Shown here: in pieces, positions 12,390 through 23,905 of the stretch
How the letters are laid out: each line of letters starts with the position of its first letter
Numbering within the stretch: position 1 is the first letter of the stretch
NCBI GenBank assembly: GCA_021234155.1
Contig: JAJEKV010000031.1
Span: forward strand, 489,614-553,613
DNA: 64,000 bases
Direction: 5' to 3'
DNA from: Isoetes taiwanensis
Lineage: Eukaryota; Streptophyta; Lycopodiopsida; Isoetales; Isoetaceae
Translations under genes and position numbers: made by a program
The notes under the pieces: model-generated
What the model was told of the DNA's origin: nothing
The model's input: the letters and a program-made list of their open reading frames with translations, nothing else
The model's database searches: none

Positions 12390-13175
12390 CTTCTTAAACT
12401 CTCTTGCTATGAAACGAAGGCAAAATGCTTTTCAACCAGTTACTGAAGCTTAGATTGAGCTACCTGTCACACCAACTCATTCGAACCCCATGCCTCCCAG
12501 AGTTTATATAGGATTAATCTCTAAGTTGAAGCAACATGCTTTGATGCTACATGCCTAACTTGTATAGTTGGTTCATTACCCTACATCCAGAAAGGCTGTC
12601 ATCACCAGCCCCTTTGCTAGACAATGTGAGAGTGCCCCTGGTATCTCTTGCTGATTTGTTACAGTTCTTTTTAAAAGAGGGTCAATTGATGAGCAGTCAA
12701 TGGCCCATGCTCCTCCAAAAAATTGCCTAAAATAAGTTCTCAGATTCCTAAATGTCCACCTCCATGTTTTGAGCAGAAACATGAGATGAAATACCCCTTG
12801 AAATCTCGCCTGGAGAAGCCACAAGCTTCTTTTTTGCTTTCTCAACCCTCTGCAAGTGTTTACCTCAACCATACCATCATAAACAGTTTTGAAACTTTCA
12901 GGTCTCATCTTTGTCATGAGGGATTGGACGATCTCCAATTGCCAATACGATATTAACACAATGTTTCTGCTGCGCAGCCGAAACAGGTAAAGCAGCATTA
13001 CTGCTCACTGCCATAGCTTGAGAAGGAGGTTCCTAAAAATGCTGAAGAATTTGCCCTAGAGACGGCTTGATTCTACGAGGGAGTTACATGTTGGTTTGGG
13101 GCACATGATTTCCAACCATTAGGGCTGCCCTGATCATTTCAAATGCCTCATATCCATTCAAAACAGATACAGGGT
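12390..13175. repeat. Dispersed repeat, partial copy of the 27.8-29.5 kb unit
   Basis: About 790 bp are clearly related, in the same orientation, to 28,530-29,470, including GGTTCATTACCCT(A/G)CATCCA and AAAAGAGGGTCAA blocks. Minus-strand ORFs of 84-140 codons occur at matching places in both copies but with unrelated stops and no recognisable domain, so I treat this as a non-coding or decayed transposon family. Confidence 0.7.
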
Positions 13176-13303
13176 TATAAATTATTGCCATGTCATCTGA
13201 AGTCGGTTCTCCACCTGATATAAGAAATTCCTCTTCCTCTTGTCTATCTTCATGATGCCATGTGGCATGACATAAAAACTTCTTCCTTTTCCTCTTCTTC
13301 TTA

Positions 13304-13520
13304 AGCAAGATATAGTTTTTAAGTTTTGATCTAAAGCAAAAGTTTTTTGGATTGCGATTCTGAAAGTTTAAGTAGCTTCTAAGCGGTGATTTAGAAGCAA
13401 ATATTGCAAGAAAAGATCTTTGAAGCAAGATATAATTTCTAAGTTTTGACCCAGGAACAAAAGCTTTTTGGATTGATATTCAGAATCTTAAACAGCTTCT
13501 AGACAGTTATTTAGGAGCAT
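13304..13520. repeat. Tandem duplication, 120 bp period
   Basis: Two adjacent copies start with AGCAAGATATA at 13304 and 13424; the second is somewhat diverged and truncated. Confidence 0.75.
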
Positions 13521-13729
13521 GTTTATAACAATAATTTTGGCCTAGATCATGAAAAGCATTATAGAGAACTTAACATAGATCATGCTACAAGGCCCAAGCA
13601 TAGGACCAATGACGACATATTTCCCTTGATGATTTTAACCCAAACGAAAAAGGATTATCTCGAAAGAAAGAGACAGGATATTGTGGGCATGTGATTTCTT
13701 CAAGAACTTTCTAAATCTAGCTTTGTCGG

Positions 13730-15349
13730 TGTGACGCTCCCTGAACATATACGACCCTCGGGCGTATACATGCGGGGACTTTCCCCTCCCATGGCGACCA
13801 ACTTCGCCATGGCGAGAACCCTCCGATCTATTTCGGACCATCTATAATCGATGCGAAGAAGGAAGATTTGAAGGGTCATTCGCCCACGCCTTCAATGGGG
13901 CTCCTAAACGTCGGAAAGCGTGAATACAAGGGTTTACCACGGCATAAATCACATATAAATAACCACCGCGAAGGGTGGCATATCCATCAAATACCAGCGG
14001 CAAAGAATATGCATCTAAACCTAAGAAAACACCCCAAACCCATGGTTCTACCCGGTTCGGACTCGGTGAGGATCGGTGGCGGCTAGGCCTCAAGAGATCA
14101 GTGAGGAGAATCTTGACATGGCGTTGGGCGGCATAGAACATTGGCTAGGGTTGTCCACTCCATCGCCCCTCACATTGCACACTTTGCAGATGGGTCAATT
14201 CCGCTATGGCGTCAGCTATAGCCTTCCAGGAGGAGCTTGAGGCTCGAGGCATCACCTGGCGAGCCTACTCGGGGTTCATGAAGCCCGGTCCGATGAGGCA
14301 GGTCGAGGAAGCGTCCCCTTCGAGGAATCGGTGGCTCCATGGGCGAGCTAGAGAATCACGTGCCGCGTCGGCTGACCCCGCATCCGTGCAGGCTTACTCA
14401 CCCTAAATCTACTCAAAGTGCAAGGTGCCCCATACGGGTCACACCTTCCCACCAGAGTGTCGGACCCATACCGGCCCCCTCGTGACCGGCTATCGGGTCT
14501 AGCTTCGCTATAGGAGTCAGGGGGGCCTTTTATGTTCGTGCAAGACCCCACCTCCACTTCACTGCTTTGTGTTCCTTATGCGGTGCTAAGCCCGGTACCA
14601 TAGCATCTATGACGGTGGGCTCTTGTGCCTGAGGCGCATTTAATGGGATAATCTGGGGCTCTATCTAGGGCATACTACAATAAATAGCCTGGGAGGTCTC
14701 TACCCCCCTTAATCCCCATTTCGAGGTAACCCTAGGCTAACAACCACCAATCCATCCATTACAAAGGCTGAACCGAATCGAAATATATATAGAGAGAACC
14801 TACCTTTACAATCAAGGGTTAGTTCCTACGAGTAAACACAAAGAGAATAGATCAACAACCCAAGCGGGTGCCCACTTGGGGCTTATCCTAGAATTCACAA
14901 CTACACTAGCCACCCACGTGTTTTCGGCTCGACCCATTGTCATTGGGGATCTCCATCTTCTTGATCTTGGTGTTCAACTTGTGTAGAAGGGGTGGCGTCC
15001 AATTGCTCAAGGTGGCTCATTTCACGGTCACAAGGGTGGCTCCCTTTGCTCGGTGAGTTGTGGTCGATATGGGGGTGGTGATCCACCCTATTGACCCCAA
15101 TTAGCATTATCATGCTAGCCAATCGAGGGTGGCCGTGGTGCCTTCCCAAACCATAATTAGCTTAATTATGGTTTTTAAATATTAGTTCCTTAATTATAGG
15201 TTATTATTGTCAATAATTAAATTAGCTATGCTAATTTAATTCCTTTAAGTGAACCACCTAGGTTCCCATACCCCATGTGGTATTATGTATCCTTGGTGGC
15301 GATGTCAACATATTTATACTTATACCGTATAAATACTTGGGGCGTCACA
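13730..15349 (-). repeat. 3' LTR of the chromovirus
   Basis: 1,620 bp with terminal TGTGACGC and GCGTCACA. It matches 25,196-26,850 along its length. The differences are mostly 1-3 nt gaps in GC-rich stretches rather than substitutions. Spurious short ORFs occur on both strands. Confidence 0.92.
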
Positions 15350-15362
15350 TTCTCCCCTCCTT
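15350..15362 (-). other. Polypurine tract
   Basis: Minus-strand AAGGAGGGGAGAA directly abuts the TGTGACGCC start of the 3' LTR, the expected place for the plus-strand primer of reverse transcription. Confidence 0.85.
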
Positions 15363-16039
15363 AGAAACAATCGTCCTCGGCATTGAGGTTAGATAGAAAT
15401 ATAATAAATGACAAGAAGGAAATTCCTTATTTGAGGAAGATAATGTATTAAAACTTCAAAGTTTAAAAGCGGTTCAAGCAATAGTGTGGTGCAGTTTCAC
15501 ATGATTATCATAAGCAACAAGTTCAAGGACCCGAAGTCCAATATCAAAAAGCGGCGTAACACTAAAGAACTATGTGTAAACACCATGAAAGCGGAGAAAG
15601 TCCGGGTCATCGGCAACCCCTATACATGTGCAGGTCCGCGTCTTTGCTCAGCGGCCTTTGCACATGTCAATATATCGGTTTTCATAGATAAAATAATTAG
15701 GTTGTGGTTGAAGGGTCCACCCCTAGAAGAAATGAAAGAAAATTTATCTACAAAGGAACCTATTATGCCTATGGTTCGCAATTCATTGCGGCGTAAGGAA
15801 GTTCATGCTTTACAAGCGGTTAGGTGGTCGTGTCCACATTGGTGATTACACCACGCCCTAAGGAACGAAGGTGATCCCATCATCGATGAATTGTTGTTAA
15901 CTACAATGCATCTACCCCCTCGATTCTCGTGAATCAAGTCTTCAAGCTTACCAGGGGGCGGGGTTGATAGCATCGTTGATAGTCGCGACCTTGAGATTCG
16001 GCGCATGAAATCCGGGGTAGTGCTTCTCAAGATCTGTTT
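15363..16039. other. Untranslated region between chromodomain and polypurine tract
   Basis: Part of the chromovirus. No intact ORF with recognisable domains; the short plus-strand ORF at 15,486-15,845 shows no known motif. Confidence 0.45.
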
Positions 16040-17300
16040 GCATCACCCATTAGCATCCTCCAGCGGCAAGTGTTTCCACTTGACCAAGTATTGTAGCATT
16101 TGAGTCCTCCTGGTACCGTTTATAAGCTTCGATCAAGAAGAGCTTGGGGTACTATCTCTAGCTGCTCCCTCTGTCATTTCAGGAGGGTTGGGGTTTCCAA
16201 AACCTCCTCACGGATCGAGGGTGTGTCTTTGCTTTAGAAGACTCACATGAAAACCTTGTGGATCTTTAAGCGGGGTGGCAAGTCCAAGGTGATATGCTTG
16301 CTCCCCAATACGTTCAGTGATTTGAGCGGTCCAGCCCATCGGGTGCCAACTTCTTGCAATTACCAATCTTAAGCTTGGCTTGTTTTACCTTAATCTTAAG
16401 CCAAACCGATTCACCCACTGGAAGACCGGTGGGGTCTGTGCTTATATCGCTACACTTTTTTGGCGGCTTGCGTGCAACTAGCAAGTAACCCGTGCCGTGC
16501 GACCAAAGCTTGCATCTCCGGAGGAGTTGTTGAGAAACCTCCACTTTCGACGCGGGGTTGTGCCATGTGTCAGGAGTAAGGCATTGATAACCATAATTTA
16601 TCATGAAAGGAGACGTGCGGAAGACTCACGTTTCATCTTTGTTATAGGCAAACTCTACTAGATAAATATAGTCGGCCCATTGGGATTGCTTACTCCACAT
16701 AACCGTAGCATATCCTCTATGATACGGTTGATGCCGCTTCTGTCGACCATCCGTCTAAGGATGATATCGCGGTACTCATAGCAAGCTTGGTGCGGATGGT
16801 GGTGAAGAAATCCTTCGAATGCACTTACAAATTTGGGATCTGTCGGATACAATAACCGTGGCATTCCGGTGCAAGCACGAAGATCTCCTTTTGCGAAAAG
16901 CAAGGCGGTGTCGAAGGCGTTGTGGGTGATGCGACATGGCAAGAAGTGAGCCATTTTTGACAATTTGTCGGCGACCACCATTAGTGCATCATAGCCACGG
17001 AGAGTTAGGTGGAAGGCCCACAATGAAATCCATGGTTATTACTTCCCATTTTCGCGTGGGGGCACATCCAAAGGCTGCGCTCTCCTGGAACTCTTAGTTG
17101 CTCTCGCCTTGGTTTTGTGACACACTTGACACCGCTTAATGTATCTAGCAATATCGGAAGGCCAAAAGTAACTAGAGCGGATTTTAAAATAGGTCTTCAT
17201 AAAACCATGTCCGGCTATAGGGCTTTGTGCGTGTCATGGAGGATTAACTTACGCGCCGGAGGAAGTCGAGGTACACATAACTTATCCTTGTGATACAACA
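16040..17300 (-). pseudogene. Chromovirus integrase with chromodomain remnant
   Basis: From high to low coordinate the minus strand shows an H2C2 zinc-binding region (about 17,280-17,110), the core with MDFIVGLP, RGYDALMVV and DKLSKMAHFLPC, a second catalytic Asp in DPKFVSAF, the Glu region with MNRIIED-like sequence, then GESVWLKI and KLKIGNCKKLAP, typical of the integrase C-terminus. About 16,140-16,040 in shifted frames reads QYLVKWKHLPLEDA, the start of a chromodomain. The enzyme would insert the element, and the chromodomain would bind modified histone H3 tails. Several frameshifts mean no continuous protein as assembled. Confidence 0.85.
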
Positions 17301-17479
17301 AATTGCCCTCTTTCTTATATGAATGGAAAGCTTGGCGTTCTTTATCTGTCGCGTGCCTCCTTACTCAAACTAGCCCGATTTCCGCGAGCGGGATCGTGGC
17401 CAAGGTCCGTTCTATCGTTTCCCAAACTCAGCGGGTGAGTGTAGAAATTACATTACAATGGGTTCGGGTTACAGAGGGG

Positions 17480-19530
17480 TGGCGTGACAATGCATCCGCA
17501 ACCACATTGTGCTTTCCGGCTTATACATGATGTCAAAATCATATTCTTCAAGAAATTCCATCCATCTCCTCGGCCGGAGGTTGAGGGTTAGGTTGGGTGG
17601 ATAAATAGCGGAGACTTTGGTGATCCCGTGTCCAGCTGGAATCTTCTACCAAGGAGGTAGTGTCTCCATATTCGCATGGCCTTGAACAACGACTAACAAC
17701 TCGATCATGGGTAGGATATCATTTGTTCGTCTCGTTCATCTTCTTTGAATCATAGGCAATAACCCTCCCTTCTTGCATCGGGACTCCACCGGTGGCAATT
17801 TGGTGGCATCTGTGGCCACTAGTTTATCCTTGTCGAGGGATCGGGCAGCGTGAGAGCGGATGGCGGCGTTAAGGCATCTTTAAGCTTGCTGGAAATTTCC
17901 ACGAACCTTAGTCTTCGGTGCTCCATCCAATCCTTCACCTTCTCATGCCCGTAAGGTTTGTAGAGGTCTTTGCAATCCTTGCAAAATCCTTTACAAACTT
18001 TTCGATAGTATCCCCGCTAATCCCAAGAAACTTCGGACCTCGGAGACATTTTACGGAATAGGCCATTCCCTTGACGGCCTCTATTTTTCTTTGGATGTAG
18101 CAATTCCCCTTCTGAGAAATGATATGGCCCAAATAGTCAACCTTTGGGTGGCAAACTTGCACTTAGAGAACTTGGCAAAAGGCGATGGCGTCTTAACTTT
18201 TGTAGGGCCAATTGAAGATGTTTCTCATGCTCTTCTAGAGTCTTCTTGTAGATGAGAATGTAGATCAAAGAAAATGACAACAAAATCATCCAAGTATTGT
18301 CGAGGAAAACATCGTTCATTAACCGCATAAACGTTCTTTGGGGCATTAGTTAATCGAAAGGCATAACGGTAAACTCATAATGGCCATATCTAGTCGCGAA
18401 AAGCCGATTTATGGATGTCCTCCTCTTTAATCCTTATCCGATGATATCGGCGAAGGTCAATCTTTGAAAAATATTTGGCCCCTGCCTGGCCTGATCCATT
18501 AGATCATCGCTCTCGGCAAAGCATAGCGATTTTTGATGGTATGCTTGTTGAGTTCTTAGATAATCAATACACATTCTCAAGGAGCCGATCCTTTTTCTTT
18601 ACAAAAGAATAGGGGCACCAAAGGAAAGCAGCTAGGTCGAATAAATCCTAGGTTTAGTAGCTCTTGAAGTTGCTTCTTAAGCTCACGCCAACTCGGGGGA
18701 CTCATACGGATGCGGAGCCTTGCTGGTAGGCTTAGTGCGGCTCTAAAGCTATCTCACATTCTACCCCTCTAAAAGGAGGAAGCTTACGGATCTCGATGCG
18801 GGAAAAGATCGCTAAATTCATGGAGAATCTTGGCAATCCCCGTGGCAAGGTGTTGATTACTTGGTTTTGCTTAGCATCGACTCAATGGAAGCAAGTCTAA
18901 TAATGCGGAGGAGCGTTTGCTATGCGTATAGCTTTATCTAAGCTGTGTCGAATGGACATAGACTGCATGATAGGGTTGAATGGTTCACCTTTTATAGTTA
19001 CCGCGGGCTCCATTAGCTGCGTTGAAGGTAACTTCTCTCTTTCGCAGATCTATGTTGGCTTTTGCGGATGCCAAGAATTCCATTCCAACAATGAGGTCGT
19101 ATTTGCCAATATCCATTAACTTCGGCACCCATAGCTTGGCCAGTGCGCTGGCAAGCTGCATCTTAAGGTTGATCGCGGCGACCATGAGTATGTCTAACCT
19201 TACCAGCGGCTAAAGTGCCGGGTCTCGATTCGTGACCTTAGGGTTTTCGGTTGTAGGACTGGGCCATTCTAGGAGAAGCAAAATTATGTGTACTCCCTCA
19301 GGTATCCATAAGAATTACAAAAGGCTTCTTGTCTATTTGGCCTATGGTGGAAATGACGGCGGTGACTTTCGGCATTACCCGGTTTCTATAGCTGCAAGGA
19401 TATGAGGCCTTGCAGTGAATGTACTTTCGGGGGGCGTCCTGCGTCGGCAGTAATGTTGACTCAATATCGTCAGTCAAGGGTAGGCCATGGCGGTAGGCGT
19501 GCGGGTGGCTATATGGGCAGTGCATGAAGT
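17480..19530 (-). pseudogene. Chromovirus protease, reverse transcriptase and RNase H
   Basis: The protease is seen as KPFVILMDT (catalytic Asp; the following Gly is lost in an indel) and KYDLIVGMEFLASAKANIDL. The RT follows, with RLMNDVF, a YLDDFVVIF catalytic block around 18,300 in a shifted frame, TLEEHEKHLQLALQKLRRH and VDYLGHIISQKG. RNase H follows with weaker matches down to about 17,500. The domains are in the expected gypsy order and strand. The frame changes every few hundred bases. Confidence 0.85.
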
Positions 19531-20620
19531 GTCAGGCCTCATACACCTGTAACATGCCTTATCGCGCAGCTGTTCTCGGCCTCTTTAGGAATGGACTGTA
19601 GAGGTTTTGAACTTCCTTACCAGCATTGTTCGCTTATGCGGCGTGCTAAGCGACTTTCTTCTCAGCGGCAAGTAAGGTTGGCGAGAGGGCCCGGACTTGA
19701 AGGCGGGGTTTTGTAAGGTGTGGGCGGCCGTGTTGCTTGAGTAAGGGCGGGGCCGGATCTTGTTCCCTGGTATGTCCTCCTCGAGGCTCAATGCTTTAGC
19801 CACCATTACCTGCCCGATTTTGGATTCGATGGCCTTAACCATCCGTTTGATCGATGGTGCCAAACCCTCAATATAGCCCTCCTTTGCCCCTTTTCTCATT
19901 CATACGGGTACATCTGGTCGGTAGCATAAACTCATCCGTGTAAGCACATGCGGACATACTCTTCCGCTCCGGCTGTGAAAGTCGGATCTGTTGGCATTTA
20001 TGTACAGGAGGCACATAATGCGATTTGAAAACTTGGCAAACTTTACGAAGTTGCATCTACTCTGTCCGGATGTTTGGCTCGGCATAGCCCTTCCACCAAA
20101 TACAGGCAGCTCCGGTAAGGTTTGTGGTGGCAACCTTTCTGTATCCTTCTCTGTCATGCCATAGGACTGCTTAGAACTCCTTCATTTTCGTCCGGCCGGG
20201 ATTGGCATTCAAGCGCCTCTAGATTTCCCATCAAAGCGGGCCAATTTCCTATTCTTCCATATACTAGTTATGGTTTGTATCAAGCTTCTCCGGTACTCCT
20301 TATCTCGGCTTTGCATGGCCACCCGGATGATGCGGATGATTCGGATGACACCAAGTGGCGGACTTTGAGGAGATGGCACTCTAGAGGAGCTCCGGCGCGT
20401 TTAGAGTGGGGACCTCTTCGCCACTGCAGGACGGTTCGTGTGGTGGGGGTGGTACGGCGAGGGTGGACTAGGGCGGCAACGGAGGTAACTTCGGTGCATC
20501 ATTGTACATCTTGTGGTGGGTTAGCATGCAAGGCGTAGACACCGTAATTCGCCTAACCGATCTTTTTCATCAAAGATCAATTCTTGTTCGGTGTTAACCG
20601 ACCGGCGATTTGAGGGTGTC
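19531..20620 (-). pseudogene. Chromovirus gag
   Basis: The minus strand shows a gag-like helical region with SMSACAYTDEFM and EKRGKGGLYRGF-like sequence after a stretch resembling the capsid domain (AACIWWKGYAEPN). It lies directly upstream of the protease. Start and end are blurred by frameshifts; a start near 20,620 (MPLDTLKSPVG) is possible. Confidence 0.7.
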
Positions 20621-20890
20621 AAGCGGCATTGCGTGCACCGTCTATATTAAACATACGATGATATAAGAAAGAGTACGATAACAGTAAGTGTTATAACAAA
20701 GTCATTTTGGGTAGTATCGAGAAACACAAAGTGAACACGAAAAAGGACGGAAGATTCAAATTACAAGCGAAATGACGGTTACATCAAAGAAGTTCATACG
20801 GAACACAGTTATAAACTTATAGTTATATAATACATAAAGAGGCCTGAGCCATAGTGAAGCATAGGAACACACAAAACTGGAAATTGCGGC

Positions 20891-21351
20891 TTAAGGGTTT
20901 GCGTAGGGATACATGACGGCATAGCGCACACTCTCACGCACAGCTCTGACGAGCTTGTAACGTGCCCAAGCCTGGATAATAACGGGTTGATAATCCCAAG
21001 TGGGGCTAATAATCAGAAGGTTGAAGAGCCTTCGCAGTGCGTAGAAGATTTGCCAGAGATGATCATTAGCATCCTCAAAAGCTTGATGTGGGGTCATATT
21101 CCAATAATCCCAAGTACGGGAAAGAGTCCATTTCAGATCATCGTAAGCACGTTCTCGAAGAAGAGTAACTACTTCCATGCCCTTGTCAGGATCATAAGGT
21201 TGTTCCGGCACCCTAAGCTCCGCTATCTCATCGTCAACTTCCCGTTCAGGATACTCGTTGTATCGTTCCCCATAGTCTTGTTCAGGAGGTCCCTGTTCAT
21301 CTCTCCTTATCTGGGATATTATCCTATCTTCGTACTCCGCGAGTGTTTCTT
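20891..21351 (-). CDS. Unknown acidic protein exon inside the chromovirus (extra gene, 3' exon)
   Basis: An intact frame of about 153 codons starts after a strong splice acceptor (TCGTCTTGCAG) and ends in a stop at 20,891. It reads ETLAEYEDRIISQIRRDEQG at the N-terminal side, then an acidic Glu/Tyr/Pro-rich stretch, then a helical part with TWDYWNMTPHQAFEDANDHL. No family is recognised. It has no frameshifts, unlike gag-pol just downstream. The acceptor suggests that it is spliced to the region at 21.8-23.0 kb. It lies between the H3-like gene and gag, on the same strand. Confidence 0.45.
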
Positions 21352-21840
21352 CTGCAAGACGACAGGAATAATTATATATACATTGAACAATTTCCTTCTA
21401 CTCCAACTTTAAGGAAGATAATTAATCATTAAAAGGAGAAGACAATTCAATGGTTTTCAACAGTGCAAGGAACATAAGAAGTTATCCTGAATATATATAA
21501 AATTGAAACAGTACATAGATTTTAGTGTTGGCCCACTAGAGGTAATGCCAATCAAGATTAATAAAATTTCATACGATGACCCAATGAAACCTAAAACTAA
21601 GAGGTCGATCCTTCAACATCTTGTGCTTGAGTATTAAACTGGGGCTCTGGTCGATGCTGTAGGAGTAGCACGCTAGGATTAACTGATGAGGCAGCTGATG
21701 AAGCTATCTCTGGAGGAACATTTGTAGCCAATGGCGCCAAGAACCAGCAGACTCATGTTCATCCAAGAACCAATCTCATGGTCAAAAACCGCAGAACGGC
21801 AAGGTCGCGGTTCACTAGGATGATCGCTCAAGGTTAAGAG
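21352..21840 (-). other. Possible intron or spacer inside the chromovirus
   Basis: AT-rich sequence between two coding-like stretches of the extra gene; its left edge has a good minus-strand splice acceptor. Nothing else recognised. Confidence 0.35.
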
Positions 21841-23040
21841 CTAACTTCTTGTGGAATTTGTGGTGGAAAGTGCCCTTAATGCCTCCATACCCGCCTCGCC
21901 GGGCAATTGCCTTAACAAAGAAGAGAGACAACCGCTTGTAAAAAAGCCGACGGGAAGAATCGAGTAATATGGCATTTCAACCCCCTCAACCATCTGGATG
22001 GGTTGAAAAGGCCAACTCAGGACTCCAAGTTCCGGGGCAGCTCCTCCTCCATGGCAAAATCCTTCTCCCCGAGCATACCGACTCTCATCACATAAATCCT
22101 CCATGGTTGGGTCGTCCTCCGCCTTGACGACGGCGCCGTTGATGTTGGGCACATGTGGGCCCAGAGCGGAAAAGCCGCATTCGTGAACTCAAGATGGGGT
22201 ACCACTGAATCATTAATCGGCGCGAAAGACAAGAGCAAAAGGCTTGATAGGCTCAACATCAAGAGGTTGATAGTTGAGCACTGATGTATCTCCTCGGCGC
22301 ATAATTGGGGCAGAGTAATCAATGAAATCATGTTGACCACGACAATATTCGCCAGCTCATAGAAGGTGAGCGGTCCTCTGCTTACCCTTATTGGCGATAT
22401 GTCGATACGCCCATTGAATGTCGCCGCCAGCAAGTAATCCTCGATCCCCAACCTTGATGGTAGCAAGCTTAACTCAATCCCACAAGTGCTTGGCCCTACT
22501 ACGAGGTAAAGGCCTCTCTTTAGCTAACTCCTTCCATCGCACAAAAATCAGCAAAAGTTTATCTGCTCGTCCTCCTCCTGGATCTGGAGGAAGTGGGGCC
22601 TTAGCTTGCTCTAAAGCGGTGTCGCATTACTATCAACATACCCCGCCCATAATAAGAGCAAGGGCAAACGGGCTTCAAAGTATAGCCCATTAGAGCCACA
22701 ATCGATAATGGGAGCGTGCTTAGCATCGCGTCGATGATGCCCTTGAGGATGTCATAGTCGTATGCATCATCTCCCAACATATGCTCCACAATATCTCTGT
22801 GGAAGATAAGGTTGGGCGGTTCCCCAAAGAATTCGCCTCGGGCAATATTTCCTCATCATAGAACTCTACAAAGGTCGATAGTCGGGGTGGGCGCATATTG
22901 TCGATGAGGTCATTGAACTGGAAGTAACATATAATCCAAGAGAGGGTAAGGAACACAGGGGTCCCATTGCTCGCCTCCCATATACCATGCTAGTCGGCCC
23001 ATTGCGTAGTCCATCATGCTAGCGGGTAGGGTCCATCACC
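21841..23040 (-). pseudogene. Unknown coding-like region inside the chromovirus (extra gene, 5' part)
   Basis: Minus-strand frames in series read MDYAMGRLAWY, FNDLIDNMRPPRLSTFVEFY, EHMLGDDAYDYDILKGIIDA and, further on, HLWDWVKLATIKVGDRGL, with 1-2 nt shifts between them. The composition is protein-like and the strand agrees with gag-pol, but I recognise no family. It may be one gene with the exon at 20.9-21.35 kb. It could be a captured host gene or a lineage-specific extra ORF like those upstream of gag in some gypsy lineages. Confidence 0.4.
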
Positions 23041-23143
23041 GCAGGAAGATGGGAGGAAGAAGGGAACAGGAGTAAGAAATGATGAAACCCTAAAAATGAA
23101 TCTGAGTCTTTAACTTGGCGGCTTTGAGGCTGACTCATCATCA

Positions 23144-23171
<28 letters not shown>
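23144..23171 (-). repeat. Poly(A) run (minus strand) after the H3-like gene
   Basis: 28 consecutive T on the plus strand, that is A28 on the coding strand, about 100 bp after the likely stop codon of the H3-like frame. It looks like the tail of a processed transcript, or it may simply be an A-tract. Confidence 0.75.
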
Positions 23172-23175
<4 letters not shown>

Positions 23176-23271
23176 GTAGGAAAATTCACAATTTAAAATA
23201 AGAAGTCAAAAACAGTTTCGATATTATATATATACCGCATTTACATAGATACAAAATTGTTATATACATAA

Positions 23272-23905
23272 TTATGACCGTTCCCCACCGGATCCCAAGC
23301 GCCAACCGTAGGTCTTTTGTCATGATGGTTACCGCTTGGCATGGATGGCACATAGGTTTTGCATCGCCAAAGAGGGCCACCAAGTAAGCCTCGATCGCCT
23401 CCGGTGCTAGAATGGCATGAGTTTGAAAACTAAGGTCCGTCTTAAATTCTTGGGCAATCTCTGGGGACCGATTTGGAAAGGAAGTTTTAAATGTAAAGCT
23501 TCCGGTGGATTTGTACTTCCTTATCTCGAAGTGCCACGGTGGCTTGTAACGATGCCTCCTCCTAGGTTGGGTGCATTTCCGGGGTAGAGTCTTCCCTGCT
23601 GTTCGGGATCTTAGGGCTTCTGGATGATGTTGTCGCCGGTTATCCCCTGCAGCCTTAGCGATTCCTCCTCGAGCCCTAAGCGATCCCTTATCTTTGAAAG
23701 TATCTTTGGGGTGTCTTCTTTTGTCTTCGGCGAGGAACACGGACTTCTGTGGGTGGTTGCTCTTGCCCATGCCTTTCTTCCTCTTCCTTCCTCGTGATGG
23801 CTCCTTCGCGGCGGCGGTTTGCCTCTCTTGCTCTCGCGCCTGTCCACGCATTCTCTTGTGATTTTGCTCTTGTTCTACCCGCTGGCGATGGATAGTATCC
23901 TCCAC
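23272..23905 (-). CDS. Divergent histone H3-like protein with long basic N-terminal region, carried by the chromovirus
   Basis: The C-terminal part lines up with histone H3 from the tail to the end of the fold: HRYKP, then EIRKY, KST, EIAQEFKTDLSFQ (plant H3: EIAQDFKTDLRFQ), EAYLVALFGDA (EAYLVGLFEDT) and VTIMTKDLRLA (VTIMPKDIQLA), ending GGERS then TAA at 23,272 after a one-base shift. Loop 1 has canonical length, so it is not a typical CENH3. Helix N differs strongly (GSFTFKTSFPNRSP). Upstream lies a Lys/Arg/Gln-rich region of more than 100 residues, and coding-like sequence in shifted frames continues to about 24,540 (QAKLKKYGIFREAPSLKG). Three or four small gaps relative to H3 (for example around KPG and CAIHA) look like indel noise. 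Intronless here; a poly(A) run follows. It might be a retrocopy captured by the element or a nested insertion. Confidence 0.75.

Noticed and set aside
12576-12998. 140-codon minus-strand ORF as a conserved protein (similar frame at 28,885-29,139)
   Set aside because: The similarity is nucleotide repeat similarity; stops and frames differ between copies and no family matches.
23186-23905. Reading the H3-like frame as CENH3
   Set aside because: Loop 1 between the first two helices has the length of canonical H3 (EFKTDLSFQ); CENH3 usually has an insertion there. The long N-terminal region alone is not sufficient.
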